38,246 bases of DNA from Acidimicrobiia bacterium (GTDB lineage Bacteria; Actinomycetota; Acidimicrobiia; Acidimicrobiales; Poriferisodalaceae): positions 1 to 38,246 of the forward strand of contig DUBN01000011.1 of assembly GCA_012960315.1 (NCBI GenBank), given 5' to 3'. The notes below the pieces were generated by a model, which worked only from the letters and a program-made list of their open reading frames with translations, was not told where the DNA came from and made no database searches. This document shows positions 18,548 through 27,125 of this stretch, piece after piece. The stretch's first letter is position 1, and every line of letters begins with the position of its first letter. Made by a program: the position numbers and the translations under genes.

Positions 18548-19951
18548 TCAGTTGACTTTTCTGCCTTCATCTAAATAGGCCGCGAGTTTTTCGAGTGCGC
18601 TGGGAGTCACTTCGCGGATCCGCCGCAACAAATCATCGCCGCTAGGGCCGGCGCTTTGGCGGGGTGCTCCCCTGCCAGCGAAGCCGTCCAGCCGGGCATT
18701 AGAAAGCCAGGTCTTAAGTCCCGGATCGGCATTCCACTTAATCGAGTTGAGCGCATTTTCCATCGTGGTTCGCACCCAGTCCAACGTGTCATCGGGATGT
18801 GGCACAACGGTGCATAGTTCATTCTTAATGGCTTCGTCTTCATAGGTCGCCTCAACATGAGCGATGAACGCGGCGCTAAAAACTTGTTGGCAAGTGCGCA
18901 CCGTTTGCAGGGTCAAAAGATCATCTTCAAAGACTGGCCGAATGGGTCTCCGGGCCAGACCATCGGCAGTGCAATCCACATGGATGGTATGAGGGCTCGT
19001 GGAGATGGTTGCATCGTCAAGGTCGATGTAGCGCAACCCGATCTGCCGCACGCGGCCAAGACGAATAACGTTCGGTATTCGTTGTAATTCATGCAACTCG
19101 ACCGATGTAACTGTGCAGCATCGGTACATTGTCGGACGCACAGCAGCATCCAGTTGCAGTAGGGCGCCGTTTTCGAGTAACCGATCAAACATTTGATCCA
19201 ACGATGTGGAGGCTGCAACGATCTCCATCGTTTCGACCTGGCGGAGCATGACACGGTCCGCGAACTCAGGTCCAGGTTGGATATATGCCCGATCTAACAT
19301 CCACTGGTCGCGGGGTACCACCCATCGAATTACCTCTGGATTCACATCGTTGCTGAGTAACCAAAGGCACGAATCGATGGCTGTTTTCCCTCCGCCAATT
19401 ACGACGTAGCCATCCGGGGTAGTTGTGATGCTCGGAAGTTCATTGGGGGGAATACATTGAACTCCCTCCAGGACGTCATAGCTCGGGGTGGTGACGGCGG
19501 GAACAGTCACATTCATATACGTGGCGTTGACAATCGTTCGCGCGTCTACCACGACCTCGATGCCCGAAATGAGGTCACGAATTAGCCCATCACCGAGGTA
19601 TTCCGATGTTGGTATGTAACGGACTCGACCGGTTGGCAAGAACTGTTGATTCATCACTTGGTCGAAGTAGGTGACTACCTCGGTCCCCGACGCCAGCTCG
19701 TATAAACCAGCGTTTCCGCCCACCAGGTCTTTAGTGTCGTTTCCGAGCTCCCGCGAATTAACCCCGTAGAACGACGAGGGTTGGTGAAGTCGCACGAATG
19801 GGTAGGAATCATTCCAGTGACCACCAGGATGAGAGTGTCGATCAACGATGGTGACAGTTGCGTCGGTTTCAGTCATGAGAACGTCGGTGAATGCCATGCC
19901 CATGGCACCTGCACCGACGACTAAGTAGTCGCTAACGACCTTTTCGATCAT
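18548..19951 (-). CDS. FAD/NAD(P)-binding oxidoreductase, flavin-monooxygenase-like
   Basis: A 467-residue flavoprotein of unknown substrate. The N-terminal dinucleotide site is VVGAGAMGMA (11-20), followed by the FAD-contacting VDRHSHPGGHWND. A second glycine-rich motif, VIGGGKTAID, lies near residue 200 and would bind NAD(P)H. This two-site layout is that of flavin-containing monooxygenases and similar oxidoreductases, but no complete FMO or Baeyer-Villiger fingerprint (FxGxxxHxxxW) is visible. The segment YPFVRLHQPSSFYGV is common in actinobacterial homologues. It starts with ATG at 19951, six nt after the PPOX-type gene, and ends 19 nt from the convergent amidohydrolase gene. Confidence 0.75.
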   Translation of the reverse strand: MIEKVVSDYLVVGAGAMGMAFTDVLMTETDATVTIVDRHSHPGGHWNDSYPFVRLHQPSSFYGVNSRELGNDTKDLVGGNAGLYELASGTEVVTYFDQVMNQQFLPTGRVRYIPTSEYLGDGLIRDLISGIEVVVDARTIVNATYMNVTVPAVTTPSYDVLEGVQCIPPNELPSITTTPDGYVVIGGGKTAIDSCLWLLSNDVNPEVIRWVVPRDQWMLDRAYIQPGPEFADRVMLRQVETMEIVAASTSLDQMFDRLLENGALLQLDAAVRPTMYRCCTVTSVELHELQRIPNVIRLGRVRQIGLRYIDLDDATISTSPHTIHVDCTADGLARRPIRPVFEDDLLTLQTVRTCQQVFSAAFIAHVEATYEDEAIKNELCTVVPHPDDTLDWVRTTMENALNSIKWNADPGLKTWLSNARLDGFAGRGAPRQSAGPSGDDLLRRIREVTPSALEKLAAYLDEGRKVN

Positions 19952-19957
19952 GTTTCG

Positions 19958-20365
19958 TTAACCGTGGAAGTCTGGTCCAGCCGCTTCGATCTCGAACCGC
20001 ACGACACACCTCTGATCTTCGTTCATCGCACGCTTGTAGTCATTCCAATCGGGATGGTCCCCGCTCAAGGTCTGGTAGTACTCGACAAGATGGTCCAATG
20101 CCTCAGGCAGACTTACTACCTCCCCCCGGCATCGCAATTGCACCCATCGGCCTAGCCACTTGTCAGGAAACACACAGATCCAAACAATCGGGTCACGTCG
20201 TATGTTCCGAGTCTTCACGGCCGTCTCGCGAGTGCTCATAACGACCGTGTCGTGAACCACCGCCAGCGTCACCGGCGACATTTGCGGAGATCCGTCTCTG
20301 CTTCGGGTAGCCAGAACGGCTCGCGAGTTGTCACGCACGTAGTCGAGTCCCGTACCTATTTCCAT
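19958..20365 (-). CDS. PPOX-class (pyridoxamine-phosphate-oxidase fold) F420/flavin-dependent protein
   Basis: A 135-residue split-barrel protein. The segments RAVLATRSRDGSPQMSPV and the KTRNIRRDP motif are typical of the actinobacterial F420-dependent PPOX family, small enzymes that reduce or oxidise diverse organic substrates with F420 or FMN. Length and motifs fit a complete protein. It is six nt upstream of the flavin oxidoreductase and divergent from the MFS gene, with 58 bp between. The pairing suggests that the two redox proteins act together, perhaps on the compound moved by the transporter. The cofactor (F420 or FMN) cannot be decided by eye. Confidence 0.82.
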   Translation of the reverse strand: MEIGTGLDYVRDNSRAVLATRSRDGSPQMSPVTLAVVHDTVVMSTRETAVKTRNIRRDPIVWICVFPDKWLGRWVQLRCRGEVVSLPEALDHLVEYYQTLSGDHPDWNDYKRAMNEDQRCVVRFEIEAAGPDFHG

Positions 20366-20423
20366 CTCATCATCCTGTCACGAACACCATCTCAGATAAT
20401 AGATACTGCCCTATGGTGAGTCG

Positions 20424-21677
20424 ATGTCCGGCGAGCACCAAGTAGATAGTGGTCGAGGCTGGGTCGTAGCCTTTGCAGGTTGCGCGATTAACACTTGGAC
20501 TTTTGGAGTTTTCTACGCCTTCGCAACCGCTCTGGAACAAATGGCTGACGAGTTCGACGCTGGCCTATCGGGCATCGCTGCGTTCTTTTCGGTCACCACG
20601 TTTCTGTTTTTCGCGGTTGGGATCGTCGCTGGTCCTTTAGCCGATCGTTTCGGTGCTCGCCGGCTCGTCGCTCTCGGCGCGTTCCTAATGGGTGGCGGAT
20701 TGTGGTTCACCGCTCAGGTCGAGTCGCTGTTTACCGGCATTGTGGTCTATGGGCTGGGCGTCGGTTTGGGAATCGGGTGCTACCTGGTTCCACTCAGCGT
20801 TGCGACCGGTGCGTGGTTCGAGAAACACCGGACCGTCGCTCTGGGCGTTAACACTGTAGGAATTGGGCTTGGGACTCTGATTTTGGTTCCGGTAGCAGAG
20901 TGGCTCATCCGAACTGCTGGATGGCGGACTGCTTTCGAGTTGATGGGGATTGGCAGCGTAATTGTTTATGGGGTCGTGGCCTTAGCCTGCTTTAAGCCTC
21001 CTACCCCTCCCGCATCGGTCGCGGCAAGCATTTTGGCCGCACGACAAGCGGTACGAAGATCCGAATTTTGGCGCCTTTACTTAGCCGGGTTCTTGATGTC
21101 GGTTGCCTTATTCGTTCCCTTTGTCTTCTTGGTGCAATACGCCAAGGAACAAGGCATCGCGTCCAGCACTGCCGCATTCCTCATCACTTCGCTCGGGTTG
21201 GGAAGCGTTATCGGTCGACTTGGGCTTGGCGTCCTTGGGATGCGCTTTGGTGTGCTGCCGTTGGTCATCATGTCGTTCGCCATTCAACCCGTCTCGTACA
21301 TAGTTTGGCTCGTCGCCGGGTCGAACTACGTTCTGCTGCTTCTCTTCGCCGCCTTGTTGGGTGTGGGCTATGGGGGCTTTGTTGCGCTAAGCCCTGTTGC
21401 GTCAGCAGGCATCTTCGGTCTAGAAGGTTTAGGCGGAATTCTTGGGGTTCAATACACCTCGGCTGGTGTTGGTGCCCTCATAGGGCCAATTAGCGCCGGG
21501 GCAGTAATCGATGCCACTGGCTCTTACACCGTCGCCATAGTTGCGGCGATCATTGTGTCGGCGGCCGCAACCCTCGCTGTTCTTCCGCTCTGGCGACTTG
21601 GTGATGGCACGCCGTCTGAAATAGTCGCGCGTTCCTTCCTATCTCAACCAACTGTTTGGCTGGTCTCTCGCCGTTAA
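20424..21677 (+). CDS. MFS transporter, MCT-like
   Basis: A 417-residue inner-membrane transporter with about 12 membrane segments. The loop motif GPLADRFGARR (residues 72-82) is the standard MFS signature, and the N-terminal GWVVAFAGCAINTWTFGVFYAF matches the monocarboxylate/OFA-type branch in its parts GWVVAFAGCA and FGVFYAF. It is similar in plan to the MFS protein at 9861. ATG at 20424. The only plus-strand gene between the PPOX pair and the P450, it ends by overlapping the DUF3237 gene by four bases tail-to-tail. Likely role: import or export of the organic acid handled by the neighbouring catabolic genes. Confidence 0.88.
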   Translation: MSGEHQVDSGRGWVVAFAGCAINTWTFGVFYAFATALEQMADEFDAGLSGIAAFFSVTTFLFFAVGIVAGPLADRFGARRLVALGAFLMGGGLWFTAQVESLFTGIVVYGLGVGLGIGCYLVPLSVATGAWFEKHRTVALGVNTVGIGLGTLILVPVAEWLIRTAGWRTAFELMGIGSVIVYGVVALACFKPPTPPASVAASILAARQAVRRSEFWRLYLAGFLMSVALFVPFVFLVQYAKEQGIASSTAAFLITSLGLGSVIGRLGLGVLGMRFGVLPLVIMSFAIQPVSYIVWLVAGSNYVLLLLFAALLGVGYGGFVALSPVASAGIFGLEGLGGILGVQYTSAGVGALIGPISAGAVIDATGSYTVAIVAAIIVSAAATLAVLPLWRLGDGTPSEIVARSFLSQPTVWLVSRR

Positions 21678-22105
21678 GGCATTTGGGTAAGCGAATACAC
21701 TTCGTAGGTGACGCCGCCCCCGGGATGCAATGTGCCCACCCCAACTCCTTGAACGTTGTTGATCCAGCCGTAGCGGTCATCACCGGTTTCGAATTGAGGA
21801 GCCGAGCGAGCAACTCCGAGATTGGGGTCTCCTATGCCTTTGTACTGCATCAAGATGACTGCGTCGTCGTCGGTTACCAAAGTCAGGCGAACATCAAGCT
21901 GGAGGCTCCGGTCACTTCGGGCGGTCACCCAGTCACCGCCGGGAGATACCACGCGTCCGCTCATTCGTTCGCCAGTAAAGGAGCCCCCCTCAACCTCCGC
22001 AATTATGCGGGTACCGTGCGGCCCACCCTTTACGACTTGTACCCCTTCTGCGACCTGTAGATCCAACGTGAAGAGGTGTTCTACCTCAAGATGTTCAGTT
22101 GCCAT
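21674..22105 (-). CDS. DUF3237 family protein
   Basis: A 143-residue protein from ATG 22105 (MATEHLEVEHLFTL). The opening 'EHLFTLDLQV', the central GPHGTRIIAEVEGGSFTG and the later PGGDW segment are the usual DUF3237 blocks. The family has a small beta-barrel fold and no proven activity; it often lies near dehydrogenases and CoA-related catabolic genes. An ATG six codons upstream (22123) gives MCQACA, which I regard as outside the gene. It lies 29 nt after a VOC gene in a minus-strand run PhyH-VOC-DUF3237. Confidence 0.82.
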   Translation of the reverse strand: MATEHLEVEHLFTLDLQVAEGVQVVKGGPHGTRIIAEVEGGSFTGERMSGRVVSPGGDWVTARSDRSLQLDVRLTLVTDDDAVILMQYKGIGDPNLGVARSAPQFETGDDRYGWINNVQGVGVGTLHPGGGVTYEVYSLTQMP

Positions 22106-22134
22106 AGCGCAAGCCTGACACATTCATGGTCTGG

Positions 22135-22539
22135 TTAGCCGAGATTGAAGAATTCAGCGAGATTCGTTGGCATGTCGTCGATATCGATTTCAAAGAGCTC
22201 CAGGAGCACTTGGTCAGGAGCGGCGCACATTAAGTATCGCCAATTACCGAACTCTCTAATGTCGGATCTGAACTCAACTCCGTTAGAAGCCATCCGGTCA
22301 CGCAAATCTTTGAGATTATCTACCCGTATTCCTATGTGGTGGTAGGCGCCAGTGGAGTCACCGCGCGGTAGTTGGTCATAAATATTGAGGCGCCCCTGCC
22401 CGACTTTCATGAAAATGTTTCGGGATCCGCCGAAATCACCGTCGTGGCTCACTACTGCCCCAAGGTTTCTTTCCCACCAATCAACGGTGAGGGCTGCATC
22501 GGATGCGAAAATATGAATGTGATGGAGGTCAAGCATCAC
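22135..22539 (-). CDS. VOC family (glyoxalase/dioxygenase fold) protein
   Basis: A 134-residue protein with two beta-alpha-beta-beta-beta units of the vicinal-oxygen-chelate fold. The candidate metal ligands are His in LDLHHIHIF near the start, His in YHHIGIRV mid-protein, and Glu in LLELFEID near the end, consistent with a single divalent metal site. Members act as glyoxalases, epimerases, ring-cleaving dioxygenases or resistance proteins, so the reaction is open. It lies six nt after the PhyH gene and 29 nt before DUF3237, probably in one transcript. Confidence 0.85.
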   Translation of the reverse strand: MMLDLHHIHIFASDAALTVDWWERNLGAVVSHDGDFGGSRNIFMKVGQGRLNIYDQLPRGDSTGAYHHIGIRVDNLKDLRDRMASNGVEFRSDIREFGNWRYLMCAAPDQVLLELFEIDIDDMPTNLAEFFNLG

Positions 22540-22545
22540 GAATAC

Positions 22546-23379
22546 CTAAAGGGTTCGCCTGTCAGTGCTCGAGCCTTTGTAAATGATTTCTCTCATCGCA
22601 TCAGAGGCACGTTTATGAAAGTCCACGGCATTTGCCTCTAAGTCAGCCGAGGGCTGTGGGCAATGCTCAAAATGTTGGTATGGATCTGTGCCACGCACTA
22701 ACGAGGCGCTGTCCCACTCGCTAAGTGTTTGTTCTGTATGCGGCGGCATGTAGTGAAGGGAGAGTCCGATCCGCCGGTCATTTGTTTTGTTTGGTCCCGA
22801 TCCATGAGCTGTTCGAACATTATGGAATGAAACCTGTCCGGCTTTCAGCGCCATTGGAACCGTCTTACGTTGCGAAATGTCGATCTCGAGTTCTTGACCT
22901 CTACTCAGGAGATTGTTCTTGGCGTAGGTCTCGGCATGTTCCATGGTCTCCTTGTGGCTGCCAGGAATCACATTCATGCAGCCTGCGTCCTCGCCTGCAT
23001 TACTGAGCGCTATCCAGATTGACACCACATCAGAATTAGACAAGCCCCAATACTGGAGGTCTTGATGCCAGCCCACATAGCTAGGGCTTTGCGCTTCTTT
23101 TATCCAGAACACTGAGTTCCAACAAAGAATGTTTGGGCCAATCAGATCCTCGACTGCATCCAAGATTCTGTCGGCGCGCATCAGCTCATCAATCCACGGG
23201 AACAAGATATGTCCCCCTGACCGTTCATGCGCAGGTAAGGAACCACCTCGAAGTAGCTCCCAGGCTTCTAGCTGGCTTCGACACTCATCAGCCTGCTCTG
23301 AGGTGAGGAGGTCGACTGGAGACACCCACCCATCGGTCTCGTATTGCTTGATCTGCTCTTCGGTAAAGACCTTTCCCAT
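22546..23379 (-). CDS. PhyH-family Fe(II)/2-oxoglutarate dioxygenase
   Basis: Phytanoyl-CoA-dioxygenase-like, non-haem iron oxygenase of 277 residues, expected to hydroxylate a C-H bond using O2 and 2-oxoglutarate. The iron triad is His105 and Asp107 (GWHQDLQYW) and His192 (AHGSGPN), with the 2-oxoglutarate-binding Arg in RRIGLS (202-207). The substrate could be an acyl-CoA or a free small molecule. ATG at 23379. It heads the PhyH-VOC-DUF3237 run and is divergent from the P450 gene, with only about 30 bp between the two starts. A second PhyH protein at 27126 is of similar length but clearly divergent in sequence. Confidence 0.92.
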   Translation of the reverse strand: MGKVFTEEQIKQYETDGWVSPVDLLTSEQADECRSQLEAWELLRGGSLPAHERSGGHILFPWIDELMRADRILDAVEDLIGPNILCWNSVFWIKEAQSPSYVGWHQDLQYWGLSNSDVVSIWIALSNAGEDAGCMNVIPGSHKETMEHAETYAKNNLLSRGQELEIDISQRKTVPMALKAGQVSFHNVRTAHGSGPNKTNDRRIGLSLHYMPPHTEQTLSEWDSASLVRGTDPYQHFEHCPQPSADLEANAVDFHKRASDAMREIIYKGSSTDRRTL

Positions 23380-23411
23380 GTCATGAGGTTATTCGCAGAT
23401 CAACACAGGTG

Positions 23412-24626
23412 ATGCCCTTCCAGCTACCGTCAAGAGCGGTGACGGATATAGATCTGAACAACCCGGCGAGTATTGATGACCCAGATAGCTATTGGTCTCG
23501 TTATCGCGACATGGGACCAGTGCAATGGAGCGATGCTCACCGCGCATGGGTCGTGCTTGGTCACACCGAGCTCAGCGAGGCTTTCCGCGAGGGGCATCTT
23601 CTTTCAGCCGATCGGGTCACACCCTTGGAGCGGGTCGCCGCGCACCGTCCTCTGAGCTTCGCCAAGGTTGTAGAACTATTGGGTGGGTGGATGGTTTTCC
23701 GCGATCCGCCTTTACACACTCATCTTCGGGATCCTATGCGCAACGTGTTTACGCCTAGGCGAGTCGCGACGCTTGAGGAGATGGTCTCTCAAGTGGTCGA
23801 CGAAATCGTTGACGGGTTGGATGATGTAATCGACGTCCGTGAGGACTTTGCTGGACCACTGCCAGCGTGGGCAATCGCTGCGGTCCTCGGAGTGGAGGCC
23901 ATCGACAGAGATCGTTTTCAAGGTTGGTCGGATGATCTGGCGACGATTGTGTTTGCAACCGATCCGCACACCACGGCGCCAGAGCAAGCCACTGCGGCGG
24001 CCGGAGAGTTCAGTGATTTTTTTCAGGCCCTAATTGACCGCGAACGTGTTGCCCCCTCAGAAACTTTGATGACTGCATTAGTAAACGGTGCCGGCGACCA
24101 ACTGTCTGACCTTGAGCTCGTGGGAGCATGCACTCTCATATTGTTCGCCGGTCACGAAACCACAACTTCTTTGCTGATGAACACAATGGGCTTGTTGGCC
24201 ACTCGCCCTGACCTGGTCGAAGAATTACGTGTTCGGGACTTAGATACCGCTCTTGAGGAATTTCTTCGCGTCCTCGGACCCACGCGGAGCATGTATCGAA
24301 AAGTAGCGGTTGCCCATGAGAGAGGCGGACAAGCGCTCGCTGTGGACGACAACGTCTTACTTTGTGTTGCGGCCGCCAATCACGACCCCGATATTTTCGA
24401 TGAGCCAGGCCTCCTGAAGTTGGACCGCGATCCGAATCCGCATCTAACCTTTGGATGGGGCTTGCATCACTGCCTCGGAGCTCACCTAGCGCGCCTTGAG
24501 GTCCGCTTGGCTCTCAAGGCTTTACTCAGGAGATACCGAACTTTCGAACCAGTCGGGCCCGTACCGCCAATCGAAGGGACTGTTATTTCGTCGATCCAAC
24601 AGCCTTTACGAATCAAACTCTCCTGA
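23412..24626 (+). CDS. cytochrome P450
   Basis: A 405-residue soluble bacterial P450 (residue numbers from the GTG at 23409). It has the I-helix oxygen-binding AGHETT (247-252), the ExxR pair Glu284/Arg287 (EEFLR), and the haem loop FGWGLHHCLGAHLARLE with Cys355 as axial ligand. It has no membrane anchor, so it would be a cytoplasmic monooxygenase fed by a ferredoxin system that is not in this window. The start may be GTG 23409 or the adjacent ATG 23412; I use the ATG. It is separated from the CoA-transferase gene by 77 bp and divergent from PhyH, so these oxygenases probably act on the same or consecutive intermediates. Confidence 0.95.
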   Translation: MPFQLPSRAVTDIDLNNPASIDDPDSYWSRYRDMGPVQWSDAHRAWVVLGHTELSEAFREGHLLSADRVTPLERVAAHRPLSFAKVVELLGGWMVFRDPPLHTHLRDPMRNVFTPRRVATLEEMVSQVVDEIVDGLDDVIDVREDFAGPLPAWAIAAVLGVEAIDRDRFQGWSDDLATIVFATDPHTTAPEQATAAAGEFSDFFQALIDRERVAPSETLMTALVNGAGDQLSDLELVGACTLILFAGHETTTSLLMNTMGLLATRPDLVEELRVRDLDTALEEFLRVLGPTRSMYRKVAVAHERGGQALAVDDNVLLCVAAANHDPDIFDEPGLLKLDRDPNPHLTFGWGLHHCLGAHLARLEVRLALKALLRRYRTFEPVGPVPPIEGTVISSIQQPLRIKLS

Positions 24627-24666
24627 GGTAGCTGAGAACAAGGTTGGAATGTCCCGGCGGTAAATT

Positions 24667-24699
24667 CCCCCCTCTAAGCTCTCATATTCAACGGGGGGG
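24667..24699 (+). other. C6/G7 inverted repeat just before the CoA-transferase start
   Basis: CCCCCC (24667-24672) and GGGGGGG (24693-24699) can pair around a 20-nt loop. The G-run lies five bases before the GTG start at 24704, where a ribosome binding site is expected. If formed in RNA, the stem would hide the start region and could modulate translation. This is based on complementarity only. Confidence 0.4.
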
Positions 24700-24703
24700 C
24701 TAG

Positions 24704-27115
24704 GTGTTAGAGCACATTCGAGTAGTTGATCTCTGTGATGGCATAAGTCAGTTCGCCGGTCACATGCTGGTGCATCTGGGAGCAGAGGTGATAGCGGTTG
24801 AACCCACTGTTGGCGTAGCCACACGACATATGGGTCCATTTGTTGACGATGAACCCGACCCAGACGCCAGCCTTACTCATTGGGCGTACAACAGAGGAAA
24901 GCATTCTCTGGCTCTAAACGTCGAGTCGTCAGAAGATCGCGACAAGTTCCGCACCTTGATTGCTGGTGCAGACATCCTCTTAGAAGACTGCCGTCCGGGT
25001 TATCTCGCATCTCTTGAGCTCTCTTACGCGGACCTAGCTGAAATTAACCCGGGCCTCATTCATGCTTCGATTACTCCCTACGGATCAGAGGGCCCCAGAT
25101 CGCGTTGGCTGGGGACTGACCTCACAGCGGTGGCTGGCAGTGCTTTCATGTATGCCAGTGGCGACGCTGATCGAGCTCCCCTTCGTATCGGCTTGCCCCA
25201 CAGTTTTTTGCACGCGTCCGCCGATGCTGCAGCAGCAAGTCTGATCGCCCTACAAGAGCGGGACCGAAGCGGTGTTGGTCAGCACATAGACGTCTCGGCG
25301 CAAGAGTCGGTCACAATTGGTTTCCCTCAAAATGTCGCTCCGATGGAAAATGCCTTGGCAGCGGACCGGATCGCCGGGGGAATAAGCCTGGGCGGCATGG
25401 ATATCCCACTGTTGTTTTCATGCAGCGATGGTTACGCCATTTGCGTCATTTTGCCCGGTGTCGCGTTCGCTCCGTTTTCGCGTCGCCTAACCGAGTGGCT
25501 CAATGACGAAGGGGCCGCTGACGAAAATCTCCTCACTATCGACTGGGACAACATTGGAGTACAACTCTTTGCGGGGGAAGTGAGTTTCTCTGTTCTCCTC
25601 GAGGCGTTTGAGACTTATGGCAAGTTTCTCGCAACAAAATCAAAGGCCCAACTCTGGGAGGCAGCCCTAAGCCGGAACCTCCTTATCACGCCTTCTATGA
25701 CGATCGCCGATCTGGTGGACTACGAACATCTCCATGCTCGAAACTTTTGGGATTTCCAATCGGTAAAAAATGGAAACAACGCTCAGCACCCGGGTGCACT
25801 GGTGAAGTTTCATAACACCCCCACCGAAGTCAGAGGCTCTCCACCCAAGCTGGGCGAACACAACAAAACGGTAACCGTCGACCGAAAACTCAAGTTCGGT
25901 GCGAAGCCAACAACTAAAGACTCGTTGCCTCTCGAAGGGTTGAAGGTTGTCGAGTTCTCTTGGGTGATTGCAACGCCCTCCGCGGTACGAATACTCAGCG
26001 ATTATGGGGCCGATGTAGTCAAGGTTGAAACGGCGAGCCGACCCGACACCATGCGAACGGTGAACCCCTTCGTTAATGAAGACCCTCACCCCGACAACAG
26101 TGTCGGGTATGGCGTCTACAACGCTGGAAAGCGGAGCCTCAGCCTAGATCTAAGTAAGCCTGAATCTCGAGAAATCGTGTTCGATCTCATCCGATGGGCT
26201 GACATTGTTACCGAGTCGTTTGCTCCAGGGGCGATGGGCCGTTTGGGTTACGGCTACGACGTCCTGTCGGAAATCAATCCAGGGCTGATAATGCTCTCTA
26301 GCTCGCTCCTGGGGCAGACAGGTCCTCACTCACGCCTCGCTGGATATGGGTTCATGGCTGCCGCTATTGCCGGCTATTACGAGTTAACGGGCTGGTCTGA
26401 TCGTCCGCCTGCGGGGCCATATGGCCCGTACACAGATTTCTTGGCACCACGTATCGTTGTTGCGACCTTGATGGCGGCATTAGAGAACCGAAAAACCACC
26501 GGAAAGGGAGACCATATCGACCTTTCTCAAACTGAGTGCGCACTCCATTACTTGGCCCCAGCGATATTGGATCAAAGCGTAAATGGGCGAACCATTCAGC
26601 GACAGGGCAACTATGACCCCCATATGTTCCCCCATGGTGTGTTCTCCTCGAGAGGCGAAGATTCCTGGGTGGCGGTCGCGTGTTCGGACGAGAGTTGGCC
26701 CGCGTTAGCCGCAGTAATTGGTCTCGATAGTTTGACAGACATCAACCAATTGGAGCGTCGCGAGCAGAGCGCTCTGATCGATGCGGCAGTCACTGTATGG
26801 AGTTCCGCACGAGATAACGATTCTGCAGCTGAGGAACTTCAGAACGCGGGTGTTGCCGCGTACCCAGTCCACGATGCAGCTGGAACTAACACCGACCCTC
26901 AGCTAAGACACCGCCAACACCAAATCCAGGTTCCACAGAGTCACGCTGGATCGATGTGGACCCATTCATGTAGAACAAAAATGTCGCGAACACCAGCAGT
27001 CCTGACACGGGGAGGACCCTGTCTTGGGGAAGACAACTTCGAAGTACTCAGCGAATTATTGGGCTATTCAGTTGACAAAATTGCTGATCTAGCGGCGTCG
27101 GAAGTACTTGAATAG
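24704..27115 (+). CDS. double CaiB/BaiF family III CoA-transferase
   Basis: An 803-residue fusion of two complete CaiB/BaiF domains (about 1-390 and 408-803). Family III enzymes move CoA between carboxylic acids. Each half has the opening G/A-xx-L-x-x-x-GA-x-V-I-x-V-E block, the N-x-GK-x-S motif (NRGKHS 63-68, NAGKRS in half 2), a S/T-x-x-G-x-x-GP segment and a late GEH/GED. The catalytic aspartate lies at D578 in the second half (YTDF). In the first half the aligned position is Phe168. The same two-domain plan occurs in DddD, the DMSP CoA-transferase/lyase, but substrate identity is not implied. GTG start at 24704. It is a paralogue of the 29639 gene and lies downstream of the P450. Confidence 0.9.
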   Translation: MLEHIRVVDLCDGISQFAGHMLVHLGAEVIAVEPTVGVATRHMGPFVDDEPDPDASLTHWAYNRGKHSLALNVESSEDRDKFRTLIAGADILLEDCRPGYLASLELSYADLAEINPGLIHASITPYGSEGPRSRWLGTDLTAVAGSAFMYASGDADRAPLRIGLPHSFLHASADAAAASLIALQERDRSGVGQHIDVSAQESVTIGFPQNVAPMENALAADRIAGGISLGGMDIPLLFSCSDGYAICVILPGVAFAPFSRRLTEWLNDEGAADENLLTIDWDNIGVQLFAGEVSFSVLLEAFETYGKFLATKSKAQLWEAALSRNLLITPSMTIADLVDYEHLHARNFWDFQSVKNGNNAQHPGALVKFHNTPTEVRGSPPKLGEHNKTVTVDRKLKFGAKPTTKDSLPLEGLKVVEFSWVIATPSAVRILSDYGADVVKVETASRPDTMRTVNPFVNEDPHPDNSVGYGVYNAGKRSLSLDLSKPESREIVFDLIRWADIVTESFAPGAMGRLGYGYDVLSEINPGLIMLSSSLLGQTGPHSRLAGYGFMAAAIAGYYELTGWSDRPPAGPYGPYTDFLAPRIVVATLMAALENRKTTGKGDHIDLSQTECALHYLAPAILDQSVNGRTIQRQGNYDPHMFPHGVFSSRGEDSWVAVACSDESWPALAAVIGLDSLTDINQLERREQSALIDAAVTVWSSARDNDSAAEELQNAGVAAYPVHDAAGTNTDPQLRHRQHQIQVPQSHAGSMWTHSCRTKMSRTPAVLTRGGPCLGEDNFEVLSELLGYSVDKIADLAASEVLE

Positions 27116-27125
27116 CGACGAAGAA

